From positions 1 through 47,669 of the forward strand of contig VGOC01000017.1 of assembly GCA_016865865.1 (NCBI GenBank): 47,669 nucleotides of DNA, in the 5' to 3' direction. The translations under genes were made by a program, and so were the position numbers. The notes beneath the pieces were generated by a model, which worked only from the letters and a program-made list of their open reading frames with translations, had not been told where the DNA came from and did no database searches. Of the stretch, positions 16,119 through 28,078 are shown in pieces. The first letter of the stretch is position 1. Each line of letters starts with the position of its first letter. The stretch is from Chloroflexota bacterium (lineage in GTDB: Bacteria; Chloroflexota; Anaerolineae; Anaerolineales; UBA11858).

Positions 16119-16959
16119 AGAAGGCGAACCCAATCGCCCCAGGGCCAACATGGGTCCCTACTACCGGGCTGACCATCGAACGATGTATAACCGAAGGAGA
16201 AAAGCGCTGCTCGACCATATTGGCGACGAGATCCCCTTCGTCAGGGCAGTCAATATCTACAATAGCGGCTTCCATCATCCCTTGTCCGCCCAACCGTTCT
16301 TCGGCAATCTCCAGGATTTGAGCAATGGCTTTGCGCTTGGTGCGTGCCTGGGTGAGAGAATCGATCTGGCCATCAATAAACTGCAATATGGGCTTGACAT
16401 TCAAGGCCGTACCCAACAAACGCTTTGCTCCGCCGATTCGCCCGCCTTTGTGTAGATATTCCAGGGTATCCACCACAAAGAGGAAGTTCACCCGTTCTCT
16501 CATCGCTTCGGCGGCCGCTACAACCTGCTCGATGGATTCGCCTGCCGCGGCCGCACGTGCAGCCGCCAATACAGAAAGCCCCAGGCCCATCGAGCTTGAC
16601 AATGCATCTACCAAACGGATATCACGCTCTGGCAACTCAGAGATCGCTTGCCGGGCATTATCAATCGTGCCGCTGATCTTCGACGAGACCAGCACATTGA
16701 CTATCGCGTCCGCTCGAGTCAGCACCTCTTCGAAGAAACTCACGAATTCCCCCACCGTTGGCTGCGAGGAGGTTGGCAGCGTTTTGGCCACCCTGAGCCT
16801 TTTGTAGAAGGTCGCAGGATCGATATCTACGCCGTCTCGGAAACTCTTCCCTTCCCATAGCAGCCATAAGGGGATCACCGAAACATCCAATCCCCTCGAA
16901 GCGCTTTCAGGGATATACGCAGAACTATCTGTCACAATAGCGATCTTATGTCCAGCCAT
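16105..16959 (-). CDS. DegV-family fatty-acid-binding protein
   Basis: 284 residues, the family's usual length. The N-terminal IAIVTDSSAYIP and the LPTSSQPTVGEFVSFFEE segment with the fatty-acid headgroup TSQP motif are clear, as is NFLFVVDTLEYLHKGGRIGGAKRLLGTALNVKPIL, the DegV core (quoted here as a location guide). DegV/FakB proteins present fatty acids to a kinase (FakA) that makes acyl phosphate for PlsX/PlsY. The start is ATG at 16959 with AAGGAG six bases upstream; a GTG at 16962 is also in frame. plsY is in the same window but not adjacent. Confidence 0.9.
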   Translation of the reverse strand: MAGHKIAIVTDSSAYIPESASRGLDVSVIPLWLLWEGKSFRDGVDIDPATFYKRLRVAKTLPTSSQPTVGEFVSFFEEVLTRADAIVNVLVSSKISGTIDNARQAISELPERDIRLVDALSSSMGLGLSVLAAARAAAAGESIEQVVAAAEAMRERVNFLFVVDTLEYLHKGGRIGGAKRLLGTALNVKPILQFIDGQIDSLTQARTKRKAIAQILEIAEERLGGQGMMEAAIVDIDCPDEGDLVANMVEQRFSPSVIHRSMVSPVVGTHVGPGAIGFAFYAED

Positions 16960-16983
16960 CACGATCTCCTTTCCTCGAGACGA

Positions 16984-17538
16984 TCAAAACATGAATGGAA
17001 CGAACATCTTGGTTGTCTTCATATAGCTCTGATATTCGGCTTCCCAGTATTCGATGTTCTCGGCCTCTTCGATCCTGGCTGTCATGTAGAGAAAGAGCGT
17101 AGCCAGCGCAGCCAGGGTCAACCCAACCCAGGAGAGATACTTGAAGAAGACGCCCCAGGTAAGGAATAACAACGAGCTATATAGCGGGTGTCGAATGTAG
17201 CGGTAGACTCCCGTCGTCACCAACTCGGTGGTCTTTTCCCAATCCAAGAGAGCAGGATCACCTCTGCTTTCATCGGAGATGCCCTTTCGCAGCAGACTAA
17301 AACCCGCGATGACCATAAGTAAGGAAACAAGCAATAATACCCAGGCAATGATCTGGTGAGGGCTGAAGGGCTCGACGAACCAATATTCGATATTGATCAA
17401 GACCAAGGCCAGCATCGCTTCCCAGGCGAAGAAGCGATAAAAACCATGCGAGCGGATATCCCGCAAGGAAGCCCGTGAGAACCATGCAATGAACGTTGAA
17501 CCAATGACGAAGATGGCAGGTTTGACGAAACCACCCAT
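16984..17538 (-). CDS. Isoprenylcysteine carboxyl methyltransferase-like (ICMT/PEMT) membrane protein
   Basis: 184 residues with four to five membrane helices. The C-terminal half holds the ICMT/PEMT core: LVTTGVYRYIRHPLYSSLL (the RHPxY motif that binds the SAM-side pocket), then ARIEEAENIEYWEAEYQSYM and a VPF end. These membrane methyltransferases modify lipids, thiols or isoprenoids; bacterial substrates are mostly unknown. AAAGGTG lies five bases before the ATG, and only one base separates it from the stop of the RlmI-like gene, so it is co-transcribed. Confidence 0.8.
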   Translation of the reverse strand: MGGFVKPAIFVIGSTFIAWFSRASLRDIRSHGFYRFFAWEAMLALVLINIEYWFVEPFSPHQIIAWVLLLVSLLMVIAGFSLLRKGISDESRGDPALLDWEKTTELVTTGVYRYIRHPLYSSLLFLTWGVFFKYLSWVGLTLAALATLFLYMTARIEEAENIEYWEAEYQSYMKTTKMFVPFMF

Positions 17539-17539
17539 A

Positions 17540-18820
17540 TTACACCTTTCGAATCACCAATCCTTTCAGATACGCGCCTTCGGGGAAATTCAGCGCTACC
17601 GGATGATCTGGACTCTGACCCAAATGCTCGATGATCTGGGCATCCACCCCTGCATCGAGGGCAGCGCCGGCGACGATCTGTTGGAAGAATTCCGCCGAGA
17701 CGCCCCCAGAACAGGAGAAAGTCGTCAGGATGCCCCCCGGCCGCAGCAGCTTGAAGGCCAGCAAATTGATATCTTTGTAGCCGCGCGCAGCCTTCTGCGC
17801 CTGGGATGACGTCGGCGCGAATTTTGGCGGGTCCAGGATGATCATATCGAAATCTCTGCGCTGATCCCGGAAGGCGCGCAACACCTGGAAGACATCTCCC
17901 TCCAGCCATTCGATCTTCTCGCCGGGCAAATCGTCGAGGGCGCGATTCTCCTCAGCCAGGGTCAGGGCTTCCGCCGACGAGTCCACCGCGGCGACCGAGG
18001 CTGCGCCCCCGGCCAGGGCGTTGAGGGCAAAGCCCCCGGTGTAACTGAAGCAGTCCAACACGCGCCTTCCAGCAGCCAATGTCCTCACCCGCGCGCGGTT
18101 GATGCGCTGATCCAGATAGAAGCCGGTCTTGTGGCCGCGGCTCACATCCACCCTAAACCTCAATCCATGCTCCACGATCTGTATGCGTAGCGGATCAGGC
18201 CCAGCCTCGCCCCGCAGAATGCCTACCCGCAGTGGCAAGCCCTCCAATGTGCGCACATCCACATCCGAGCGCTCGTAGATTCGTCGGGCATCGGTCAGCT
18301 CCAGGAGCAGGTCGGCGATGGTCTCCTTCCATCGCTCGGCCCCTGCGCTCAAGACCTGCACCACCAGCGTGTCAGCGTAGCGATCCACCACCAGGCCGGG
18401 GAGGCAGTCGGATTCGGCGTGCACGAGGCGGCAGCCAGGCAGTGGGCAGTTGGCAGTGGGCAGTAGGCGGTTGGCCGTGGGCGGTTGGCAGTTGTCAGAT
18501 GCCATGCACTGACCATTGTCTACTGTCCACTGTTTACTGTTTACTGTCCACTGACGCCTGTTTATGGCTGCTTGTAACCGTTCCCGGAAAAATGTTTCGT
18601 CAACAATCTCATCCGAGTCGAAAGACCACACCCGCGCCCCGATTTGCGAGGCAGGCGAGTAGGCGGCGCGCGCCAGGAATTCGCCCCCAGAATCGACCAC
18701 ATCCACCGTCTCCCCTACACCCGGATTCCCCTCCACTTCAGCAATTGCGCCAGAGAAGATCCAGGGGTGGCGGCGCAGCAGGGCTTTTTCTCGACTGGGT
18801 TTTAGGATAACTTTCGCCAT
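17540..18820 (-). CDS. RlmI-like class I SAM-dependent rRNA methyltransferase (PUA + methyltransferase)
   Basis: 426 residues. The N-terminal PUA domain (~1-75) starts VILKPSREKALLRRHPWIFSG. The catalytic part contains RVLDCFSYTGGFALNAL (SAM binding), MIILDPPKF (motif IV) and LTTFSCSGGVS with the catalytic Cys, as in RlmI/RlmK-type 23S rRNA cytosine methyltransferases. Residues ~90-128 are an insertion encoded by two heptanucleotide arrays (see repeats), with seven-residue periodicity (QWTVNSK, QWTVDNG). It lies in the linker before RLVHAESDCLPGLVVDRY, so the fold should tolerate it. The gene heads the operon with the ICMT-like gene and DegV. Confidence 0.88.
   Translation of the reverse strand: MAKVILKPSREKALLRRHPWIFSGAIAEVEGNPGVGETVDVVDSGGEFLARAAYSPASQIGARVWSFDSDEIVDETFFRERLQAAINRRQWTVNSKQWTVDNGQCMASDNCQPPTANRLLPTANCPLPGCRLVHAESDCLPGLVVDRYADTLVVQVLSAGAERWKETIADLLLELTDARRIYERSDVDVRTLEGLPLRVGILRGEAGPDPLRIQIVEHGLRFRVDVSRGHKTGFYLDQRINRARVRTLAAGRRVLDCFSYTGGFALNALAGGAASVAAVDSSAEALTLAEENRALDDLPGEKIEWLEGDVFQVLRAFRDQRRDFDMIILDPPKFAPTSSQAQKAARGYKDINLLAFKLLRPGGILTTFSCSGGVSAEFFQQIVAGAALDAGVDAQIIEHLGQSPDHPVALNFPEGAYLKGLVIRKV
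18438..18493. repeat. Heptanucleotide array 1a, word GGCAGTG, inside the RlmI-like gene
   Basis: Eight consecutive 7-base units: GGCAGTG, GGCAGTT, GGCAGTG, GGCAGTA, GGCGGTT, GGCCGTG, GGCGGTT and GGCAGTT. It sits in the coding sequence and is read through on the minus strand without a stop. Confidence 0.9.
18519..18553. repeat. Heptanucleotide array 1b, word TTTACTG/TCCACTG, inside the RlmI-like gene
   Basis: Five exact 7-base units: TCTACTG, TCCACTG, TTTACTG, TTTACTG and TCCACTG. It follows array 1a after a 25-base interval. Together the two arrays account for the extra ~39 residues in the methyltransferase linker. Confidence 0.9.
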
Positions 18821-18863
18821 AGACCTATTTTAAACGAAAAACGTAAAACGTTACTAACGATGC

Positions 18864-18891
18864 ACGTTTTACGTTTCACGTTTTACGTTTT
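18864..18891. repeat. Heptanucleotide array 2, word ACGTTTT
   Basis: Units ACGTTTT, ACGTTTC, ACGTTTT and ACGTTTT lie between the AONS/KBL-type gene and the RlmI-like gene. An inverted stretch just to its left (AAAACGTAAAACGT) can pair with it, so the array also forms a hairpin and may act as a terminator for the upstream gene. Confidence 0.8.
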
Positions 18892-18909
18892 ACTAATTAC
18901 CATTCGACG

Positions 18910-20118
18910 CTAAATAACCCCCACCTGCCTCCCCGCCTCGGCAATCACATCCATAGCATATTCGATATCCTCGGACTCATGGGAGGTTAGCACGGTTGCC
19001 CGCAGACGCGCCAGACCCACCGGCACCGCAGGAGAGACCACCGGCAGCACGAAGAGATCCTTTTTCTGCGCGTAGCGCGTGATAGCGAAAGCGGTTTCGT
19101 CTGCGCCGCACAGCACCGGAACAATGGCCGTCTCGGTGAGCATGGTGTCGAAGCCGCGCGCTTTCAGGCCGCCGATGAACTGTTTTGTGTTTGCATTGAG
19201 TTTTTCGACTCGCCAGGGTTCATCCAGGATGACCTGGAAAGCCTCTTTTGCCGCCGCAGCCTGAGCAGGGGGCAATGCGGCTGAGAAGATGTACGCCCGG
19301 CTGGCATGGCGCAAGTACGAGATCAGGTCCTTCTTACCAGCAATATAGCCGCCCACCGAAGGGATGGTCTTGCTCAAGGTGCCCATCTTAATATCCACCG
19401 CGCCCCAGAGATCGAAGTGCTCCTCGATGCCTCGGCCGTTCTTCCCCAGCACGCCAACCGAATGGGCTTCGTCTATCATCAGCCAGGCGTCGTATTTCCG
19501 GCAAATCTCCACGATGCGCGGCAGGTCAATGATATCGCCATCCATGCTGAAGACCGCATCGGCAACCACCAGCTTGGCGGAATCGGCGGGGGCGTCAGCG
19601 ACCATGCGCTCTAAACTCTCCATATCGTTGTGCTTGAACCGGCGGAACTTGGCCCCCGACATCATGCAACCGTCAACGATGCTCGCGTGGTTGAGCTTAT
19701 CCGAGAAGACATAATCGCCGCGGCCGACCAGGGTGGAGACCGCAGTCAGGTTAGTGACATACCCTGAGGTATACGTCACCGCCGCCTCAGCCCGCTTGAA
19801 CCCGGCGATGGTTTCTTCCAACTCATGGTGCAGGTCGAGAGTCCCGGCCAGGGTGCGCACGCCGTGGGTGCCTGTCCCGTATTTAGCGATGGCATCCTGG
19901 GCGGCCTTGTTGATGCGGGGGTGCCCCACCAGACCCAGGTAGCTGTAAGAGGCATACATGCCCATCTCGCGGCCGTCCACCATCACTTTGGCGCCGCCGC
20001 GCAGCTCAGTCACCGGCATATTGTAGTAATATTCGTCGCTGGCTTTCATCCCTTCGACCCGACTCACCATGGCGGCAACCCTGCGCGCCACCGCGTCGTT
20101 GCTTTTGTTCAAATCCAT
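18910..20118 (-). CDS. PLP-dependent alpha-oxoamine synthase (AONS/KBL/SPT family)
   Basis: 402 residues, standard for the family. Lys250 in MGTLSKTIPSVGG is the pyridoxal-phosphate lysine. IDEAHSVGVLGKNGRG, LNHASIVDGCMMSGAKF and YGTGTHGVRTLAG are the conserved cofactor and substrate segments. Such enzymes condense an acyl-CoA with an amino acid: 7-keto-8-aminopelargonate synthase (BioF), 2-amino-3-ketobutyrate ligase (Kbl) or serine palmitoyltransferase. The sequence alone does not separate them and no biotin or threonine-degradation genes are nearby. GAGGTG precedes the ATG. The N-terminal ~35 residues look like an added helix, as in some SPT-like members. Confidence 0.88.
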   Translation of the reverse strand: MDLNKSNDAVARRVAAMVSRVEGMKASDEYYYNMPVTELRGGAKVMVDGREMGMYASYSYLGLVGHPRINKAAQDAIAKYGTGTHGVRTLAGTLDLHHELEETIAGFKRAEAAVTYTSGYVTNLTAVSTLVGRGDYVFSDKLNHASIVDGCMMSGAKFRRFKHNDMESLERMVADAPADSAKLVVADAVFSMDGDIIDLPRIVEICRKYDAWLMIDEAHSVGVLGKNGRGIEEHFDLWGAVDIKMGTLSKTIPSVGGYIAGKKDLISYLRHASRAYIFSAALPPAQAAAAKEAFQVILDEPWRVEKLNANTKQFIGGLKARGFDTMLTETAIVPVLCGADETAFAITRYAQKKDLFVLPVVSPAVPVGLARLRATVLTSHESEDIEYAMDVIAEAGRQVGVI

Positions 20119-20185
20119 AATACACCTCGAAAATTGCTACTAAAAGAGATGAGGGAAGTTTAGTGCAGAGTCCAGGAACTGTCAA

Positions 20186-23526
<3,341 letters not shown>

Positions 23527-23535
23527 CGCAACAAA

Positions 23536-23541
23536 ATTATA
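23536..23541 (-). promoter_or_regulatory. -10 box of the cysteine desulfurase gene (near-leaderless)
   Basis: TATAAT on the minus strand ends nine bases before the ATG at 23526, and there is no Shine-Dalgarno sequence. A transcript starting at the usual distance would have a leader of only a few bases. Confidence 0.5.
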
Positions 23542-23572
23542 GCATGGCCTCCAAATCCCGATCTACCAAATG

Positions 23573-23636
23573 CATCTCCAATACCCAACATCCAACTTCC
23601 ACTCTTCCAACCTCCAATATCCAACCTCCAATCCCT
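23573..23636. repeat. Heptanucleotide array 6, word AACCTCC
   Basis: Nine units including CATCTCC, AATACCC, AACATCC, AACTTCC, one 8-base unit, AACCTCC, AATATCC and AACCTCC. It is intergenic, between the cysteine desulfurase and the 121-bp palindromic element. Confidence 0.88.
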
Positions 23637-23641
23637 TTGAT

Positions 23642-23762
23642 GAGTTCACTGAAAAAACCCTTGAACGTGGGGGCGGGGCGGCATATATGGGGGTGCGTGC
23701 TGCGCACGCACCCCCATATATGCCGCCCCGAATCCTCTACTCGTAGTTTTTGCAGTGGACTC
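23642..23762. repeat. 121-bp palindromic element (copy 2)
   Basis: Same length and ends as the element at 10835-10955: GAGTTCACTGAAAAAAC at the left and the complement of GAGTCCACTGCAAAAACTACGA at the right. The central stem is GGGGCGGCATATATGGGGGTGCG with its reverse complement. The stem carries paired changes relative to copy 1 (AAAT/ATTT versus ATAT/ATAT), so base pairing is conserved. It lies just upstream of the phosphohexomutase promoter region. Confidence 0.88.
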
Positions 23763-23768
23763 CTTTGA

Positions 23769-23774
23769 TATAAT
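23769..23774 (+). promoter_or_regulatory. Likely -10 box of the phosphohexomutase-tatD-prenyl synthase operon
   Basis: TATAAT lies 36 bases before the ATG at 23811, which has GGAGG upstream. The -35 region falls inside the right end of the 121-bp palindrome, so the element may provide or change it. No strong -35 hexamer is visible. Confidence 0.45.
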
Positions 23775-23810
23775 ACCCAGGTTACGACTAATGAGAACAT
23801 CGGAGGCGCC

Positions 23811-25232
23811 ATGGCTCGAGATATCCAATTCGGCACAGACGGCTGGCGAGGCAAGATCGCCGAAGACTATACTTTCGCAAACGTGCGTCGTTGCGCCAAG
23901 GGATTTGCTACTTTCCTGTTGAAGCATGGTCACAAGAATAAATGGGTTGTCGTAGGCCATGACAAGCGTTTTCAAAGCGAACACTTCGCCGCGGCAGTCG
24001 CAGAGGTTCTGGCCGGCAATGGCTTGCGGGTTTATTTGACCGACGGGGCTTCGCCCACGCCAGTTATTGCATATTCGGTCGTGGCCAGAAAAGCCGTCGG
24101 AGCTGTCAATGTGACAGCTTCCCACAACCCCTATCACGATAATGGCTTCAAAGTGCGCGATGAGAACGGCGGCGCAATCAACCCCAAGGGACTGAAGGAA
24201 ATCGAGAGCTTCATCCCCCTGACAGAAGATGAAGTCAAGCGATTAGACCTTGCTGATGCAAAGAGGCAGGGACTCATTCGCTATTTCGATCCTGATCCTG
24301 ATTACATCGAACATATCCAGACGCTCGTTGACCTGCAACCCATCAAAGACGCCGGCCTGAGAGTCTTGGTTGATCCCATGTGGGGCAACGGCGCGGGCTG
24401 GTTCCCGAAATTGCTGGGAGGCGGGAAGACCGAAATCATCGAGATCCACAACACTCGCCATCCGCTGTTCCCTGAGATGAGCCGCCCCGAACCGATACCG
24501 CCCAACATAGACATCGGCCTGCGGGCCACCGTCGAGCGAAAAGCCGATGTCTTGCTGATCAACGACGGCGACGCCGACCGGGTCGGATTTGGCGACGAGA
24601 ATGGCGAATTCATCAATCAACTGCGCGCCTACGGCTTGTTGGCCTATTATCTGCTCGAAGTTCGTGGGGAGCGAGGCCCAATCGTCAAAACCATTTCGAC
24701 CACCAAGATGCTCAACAAGCTGGCTGAGATTTATGCTGTTCCAGTATTCGAGACCGGCGTTGGTTTCAAATATGTCGCCCCCAAGATGTTGGAAACCCAG
24801 GCGCTCATCGGCGGCGAGGAGTCCGGCGGCTATGCCTTCAAGGGCCACGTGCCTGAACGCGATGGAATCCTGGCCGGATTATATTTCCTCGATATGATGG
24901 TCAAACTGAAGCGCAAACCCTCCCAGTTGCTCGATCTCCTCTTCAGCAAAGTCGGCGCACATTACTATGACCGCATTGACACTCACTTCGAGGGCGAGAG
25001 TAAAGAAAAAATCGAACGCATCCTGGCCGCCGACCCTGAAACCATCGGCGGCTTGAGAGTCACCGGCTTGCTCACCATAGACGGATACCAGTTTCACCTC
25101 GAGGATGGCGGCTGGCTGCTCATCCGTTTCTCTGGCACCGAGCCGATTATACGCGTCTACTGCGAGACGACTCACGAAGATAAAGTGCAGGCGATCTTGC
25201 AGGATGGCTTGAAGATTGCTGGAATAAAATGA
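23811..25232 (+). CDS. Phosphoglucomutase/phosphomannomutase family protein
   Basis: 473 residues with all four alpha-D-phosphohexomutase motifs: Ser104 in [12 protein letters not shown] (phosphoserine), metal-binding DGDADR at 252-257, the sugar-binding GGEESGG segment, and [12 protein letters not shown] near the C terminus for phosphate binding. It interconverts hexose 1- and 6-phosphates; glucose or mannose specificity is not readable here. A clear SD (GGAGG) is present. It starts a plus-strand cluster with tatD and a prenyl synthase. Confidence 0.94.
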   Translation: MARDIQFGTDGWRGKIAEDYTFANVRRCAKGFATFLLKHGHKNKWVVVGHDKRFQSEHFAAAVAEVLAGNGLRVYLTDGASPTPVIAYSVVARKAVGAVNVTASHNPYHDNGFKVRDENGGAINPKGLKEIESFIPLTEDEVKRLDLADAKRQGLIRYFDPDPDYIEHIQTLVDLQPIKDAGLRVLVDPMWGNGAGWFPKLLGGGKTEIIEIHNTRHPLFPEMSRPEPIPPNIDIGLRATVERKADVLLINDGDADRVGFGDENGEFINQLRAYGLLAYYLLEVRGERGPIVKTISTTKMLNKLAEIYAVPVFETGVGFKYVAPKMLETQALIGGEESGGYAFKGHVPERDGILAGLYFLDMMVKLKRKPSQLLDLLFSKVGAHYYDRIDTHFEGESKEKIERILAADPETIGGLRVTGLLTIDGYQFHLEDGGWLLIRFSGTEPIIRVYCETTHEDKVQAILQDGLKIAGIK

Positions 25233-25243
25233 CGTGCCGCGTT

Positions 25244-25325
25244 TCAAGTGTCACGTGTCAAGTGTCACGTCACATAGCACTGGAACACCTGACACCGGAC
25301 TACTTGATACGGAAGCACTTGACAC
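25244..25325. repeat. Heptanucleotide array 7, words TCAAGTG/TCACGTG then decayed CACTTGA
   Basis: Exact units TCAAGTG, TCACGTG, TCAAGTG and TCACGTC are followed by degenerate 7- to 8-base units (CACCTGA, CACCGGA, CTACTTGA, GCACTTGA, CACATGA). The array occupies the whole 93-base gap before tatD and runs into its start codon. Confidence 0.82.
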
Positions 25326-26135
25326 ATGACACTCACAGACACCCACTGCCATCTATATTTTGAAGCCTATGATAAAGACCGGGAGGCTGTGCTTGACCGG
25401 GCGTGGGAGGCGGGCGTCGAGCGGATTCTGCTTCCGGGCATTGACCTGTCCTCCAGCCGCGAGGCGATCAAGTTGGCCGAGGCTTATCCCCAGGTTTATG
25501 CCGCCGTCGGCGTTCACCCCAACTCCGCGATGACCTGGGATACTTCCACCCTCCCCGGGCTAGAGCAATTAGCGAAACATCCCAAAGTCGTCGCCATCGG
25601 CGAGATCGGGTTGGATTATTACCGCGACAGTGCGCCGCACAGCCTGCAACAACGAATCTTTTGGGGACAGTTATCCCTGGCGAAGCGCGCAGGTCTTCCG
25701 GTGGTGATCCACACCCGAAACGCTAATCTGCACGACCGGACCTGTTTCGCAGATGTGATGGCGATCATTGGTGAACAGCGCGCCGAGCTATCCGAAGATC
25801 ATCCAGGCGTTTTTCACTCTTTCCTGGGAAGCGAGCCTGAAGCCAGGCAAGCTTTGGAACAAGGTTTCTATCTTGGTATTACAGGATCCGTGACATTCGA
25901 CAATGCCCATGAACTGCGACATGTGGTAGCCTCGACTCCAGTCGAGAAACTGCTCATCGAGACCGATGGCCCATTCCTTACCCCACATCCGCGCCGGGGA
26001 AAGCGCAATGAACCGGCATACGTGTACTACATTGTCGAGAAAATCGCCCGGCTTTTAGGCAAGCCGCCTCGGGCGGTGGCGGAGATAACTACGGCGAACG
26101 CAGAGCGATTATTTCGATGGAGAGATTCTGATTGA
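25326..26135 (+). CDS. tatD: TatD-family metal-dependent hydrolase (3'-5' DNase)
   Basis: 269 residues. Metal-binding motifs are present in order: DTHCHLYF near the N terminus, GEIGLDYYRD, VVIHTRN, FHSF and ETDGPFLTPHPRRGKRNEP. TatD proteins are magnesium-dependent exonucleases acting on single-stranded DNA, RNA or damaged ends. The ATG lies within the heptanucleotide array (TGACACATGACACTCACA) with no Shine-Dalgarno sequence, so translation may rely on coupling or on an upstream start; no better in-frame start was seen. The TGA stop overlaps the next gene's TTG (TTGA). Confidence 0.93.
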   Translation: MTLTDTHCHLYFEAYDKDREAVLDRAWEAGVERILLPGIDLSSSREAIKLAEAYPQVYAAVGVHPNSAMTWDTSTLPGLEQLAKHPKVVAIGEIGLDYYRDSAPHSLQQRIFWGQLSLAKRAGLPVVIHTRNANLHDRTCFADVMAIIGEQRAELSEDHPGVFHSFLGSEPEARQALEQGFYLGITGSVTFDNAHELRHVVASTPVEKLLIETDGPFLTPHPRRGKRNEPAYVYYIVEKIARLLGKPPRAVAEITTANAERLFRWRDSD

Positions 26136-27094
26136 GCAATAATCTATTCGTTTTGGTCGAAGATAAAATCCAACAGGTAGAGGAACTTATGCGCACCCAG
26201 GTCGCTGAGCATCATCCTGATCTCCACGCCGTCATCGAACACCTGGTATTCTCGGGCGGCAAGCGCGTTCGCCCCGCTGTTACACTGCTCACAGGCAAGA
26301 TGCTAGGAGCTGACCCTGACCGATTGGTCATCCTGGCGGCCGCCATCGAGATGCTGCACACCGCGACCCTGGTCCACGATGATCTGATTGACGGTTCCAT
26401 GCTGCGGCGCGGGATCCCGACCGTGAACGCCCAATGGTCCCCTGCAGCGACAGTCCTGGCAGGCGACTATATCTTCGCCCGGGCTGCCGAAATGGCCGCT
26501 CGAACGAACTCGGTGGCTTTGATGCAGAGCTTCGCCGAAACCCTGGCGACGATCGTCAACGGCGAGATCACCCAGATGTTCTCCAGCCGTGGTGTGGCCA
26601 GCCGAGAGGATTATTATCGGCGAATCTACGCGAAAACGGCCTCGCTGTTCATGTTAGCAACCAAGGCCGCGGCGATGATCAGTCAATGCGACGAGCAGGT
26701 TGTCGAGACAATCCGAAAATTCGGCTACGAGATCGGCATGGCCTACCAGATCGTAGATGATATTCTGGATTTTACGGGGGATCAGGAGGAAGTAGGCAAA
26801 CCGGTGGCGAGTGATTTGCTGTCGGGTTTGGTCACCTTACCAGCCATCTATTACATGGAAAGCCACCCTGACGATCAGGATATGGAGGCCGTCTTGCGGG
26901 GCGAGTATAACAATAATGGCCGAATGATGCGCCTGGTGAAAGCCATTCGCAGCAGCGGGGCAATCAAGCAGGCCCTCGACGAAGCCCGCCGATACGTCGA
27001 GCGCGGCTTGGAGCACCTCGAGCACATGCCCGCCGGCGTCGAACGGCAGGCGCTGGTCGAGTTAAGCAGCTATATCGTTGATCGCCAGGTATAA
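26132..27094 (+). CDS. Polyprenyl diphosphate synthase
   Basis: 320 residues from a TTG start that overlaps the tatD stop as TTGA, the same coupling seen at the window's left edge. GGKRVRP (42-48), the first aspartate-rich motif DDLID (83-87) and the second DDILD (209-213) are the catalytic and substrate-binding sites of trans-prenyltransferases. Products are C30-C50 chains for quinones, or undecaprenyl-like lipids; residues just before DDLID (MLHTATLVH) are small to medium, consistent with a long product. It likely supplies the quinone side chain. Confidence 0.94.
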   Translation: MSNNLFVLVEDKIQQVEELMRTQVAEHHPDLHAVIEHLVFSGGKRVRPAVTLLTGKMLGADPDRLVILAAAIEMLHTATLVHDDLIDGSMLRRGIPTVNAQWSPAATVLAGDYIFARAAEMAARTNSVALMQSFAETLATIVNGEITQMFSSRGVASREDYYRRIYAKTASLFMLATKAAAMISQCDEQVVETIRKFGYEIGMAYQIVDDILDFTGDQEEVGKPVASDLLSGLVTLPAIYYMESHPDDQDMEAVLRGEYNNNGRMMRLVKAIRSSGAIKQALDEARRYVERGLEHLEHMPAGVERQALVELSSYIVDRQV

Positions 27095-27182
27095 TCCATG
27101 AAAAACATGGCACGGGCGATGCTATGCGTCTCTCGTACCCTGTTTTCACAACAGTGATGATTGTAGGAAAACTCAGGGTTGT

Positions 27183-27600
27183 TTGGCACATCTATACGAG
27201 CGAGACCATTCGGAGATATTGCTCAAGGTCCAGGCAGAGTTGCTTGGGTTGAGCCGGGGCAGTTTGTACTACGAGCCGGTCGGTCCTTCTGCCAGAGAAA
27301 TCGCCATCAAGCATCTCATCGACGAGACCTATACGCGATATCCATTCTATGGGTCACGGCGAATGAAAGTGGTGGCCGCGCCATGGACAATTGCTTCACC
27401 AAGAGACTTTGGCGTTCACTCAAATATGAAGAAATCTACTTGAAAGAATATCTCTCCCCCGTCAAGGCATCGATCAGTACTTCACCTTTTACAACTATGA
27501 ACGCCCTCACCAATTCCTCCACGATCATACTCCGGCTGATGTCCATTTTCAGACCAACTCCTTTCTCGATCAGCCAGATGAGATTTTCGCTTTTTCAACC
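27183..27600 (+). pseudogene. IS3-family transposase (OrfB) relic with internal deletion
   Basis: The first part (AHLYERDHSE, LGLSRGSLYYEPVG, YPFYGSRRMKV) matches the N-terminal helix-turn-helix region of IS3 OrfB. After GSRRM the sequence jumps to the C-terminal part in another frame (AMDNCFTKRLWRSLKYEEIYL), and then, in a further frame, QYFTFYNYERPHQFLHDHTPADV. The DDE core between these blocks is missing, and at least two frame changes are needed. No terminal inverted repeats were found. It is dead and marks an old insertion hot spot. Confidence 0.85.
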
Positions 27601-27788
27601 GGTAACAGGGCATCCCTGTCCTGACGAATGGCATCGGATCCAAAAGAGCAAGGTCTCTGCCCTGTCACCAGGCTAGCGGCGGCGCTCCGGTTGCTCTCCA
27701 GCAGAGCTCTACCCTCCGCCCAGACCCGTCAAGTATATCATGCACTTTCCATCAGCGGGCTGCCAGGAAATCACCAATTCATCTTCAC

Positions 27789-27901
27789 CGCGCCCCTTTT
27801 CGATTGTCAAACGCGCCCCTTTCCAATCATCAAGATTTTTGCCCTGCTACCGAATCGCGCCCCTTTTCGTCCAACATTCGCGCCCCTTTTCGATTGACAA
27901 A
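27789..27901. repeat. 23-bp tandem repeats (CGCGCCCCTTTTCGATTG unit)
   Basis: CGCGCCCCTTTTCG begins at 27789, 27856 and 27879, with a variant CGCGCCCCTTTCC at 27812. The spacings are 23, 44 and 23 bases, as if a fifth copy in the middle had been lost. The region lies between the IS3 relic and the IS1634-like element and encodes nothing convincing. Only four copies exist and there is no cas gene, so it is not a CRISPR. Confidence 0.75.
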
Positions 27902-28078
27902 TACACTGGCTCGAATTGAACCTGAACTTTGTGTTACACTTTTTCTTGCCATGGCTTGCCTCCTTCAGTTCTTGGGAGCCTCCGTGTTGGCTCACGGAGA
28001 TCTGGTTTGGTTGGTAGCTCCTTTATAAACCAAAGCTGGCAAGTTGTGGTATCATTTTTTCTGGCTCCATATACTTCC

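Noticed and set aside
27789-27901. CRISPR array
   Set aside because: Only four imperfect repeats, uneven spacing, spacers of a few bases and no cas genes in the window.
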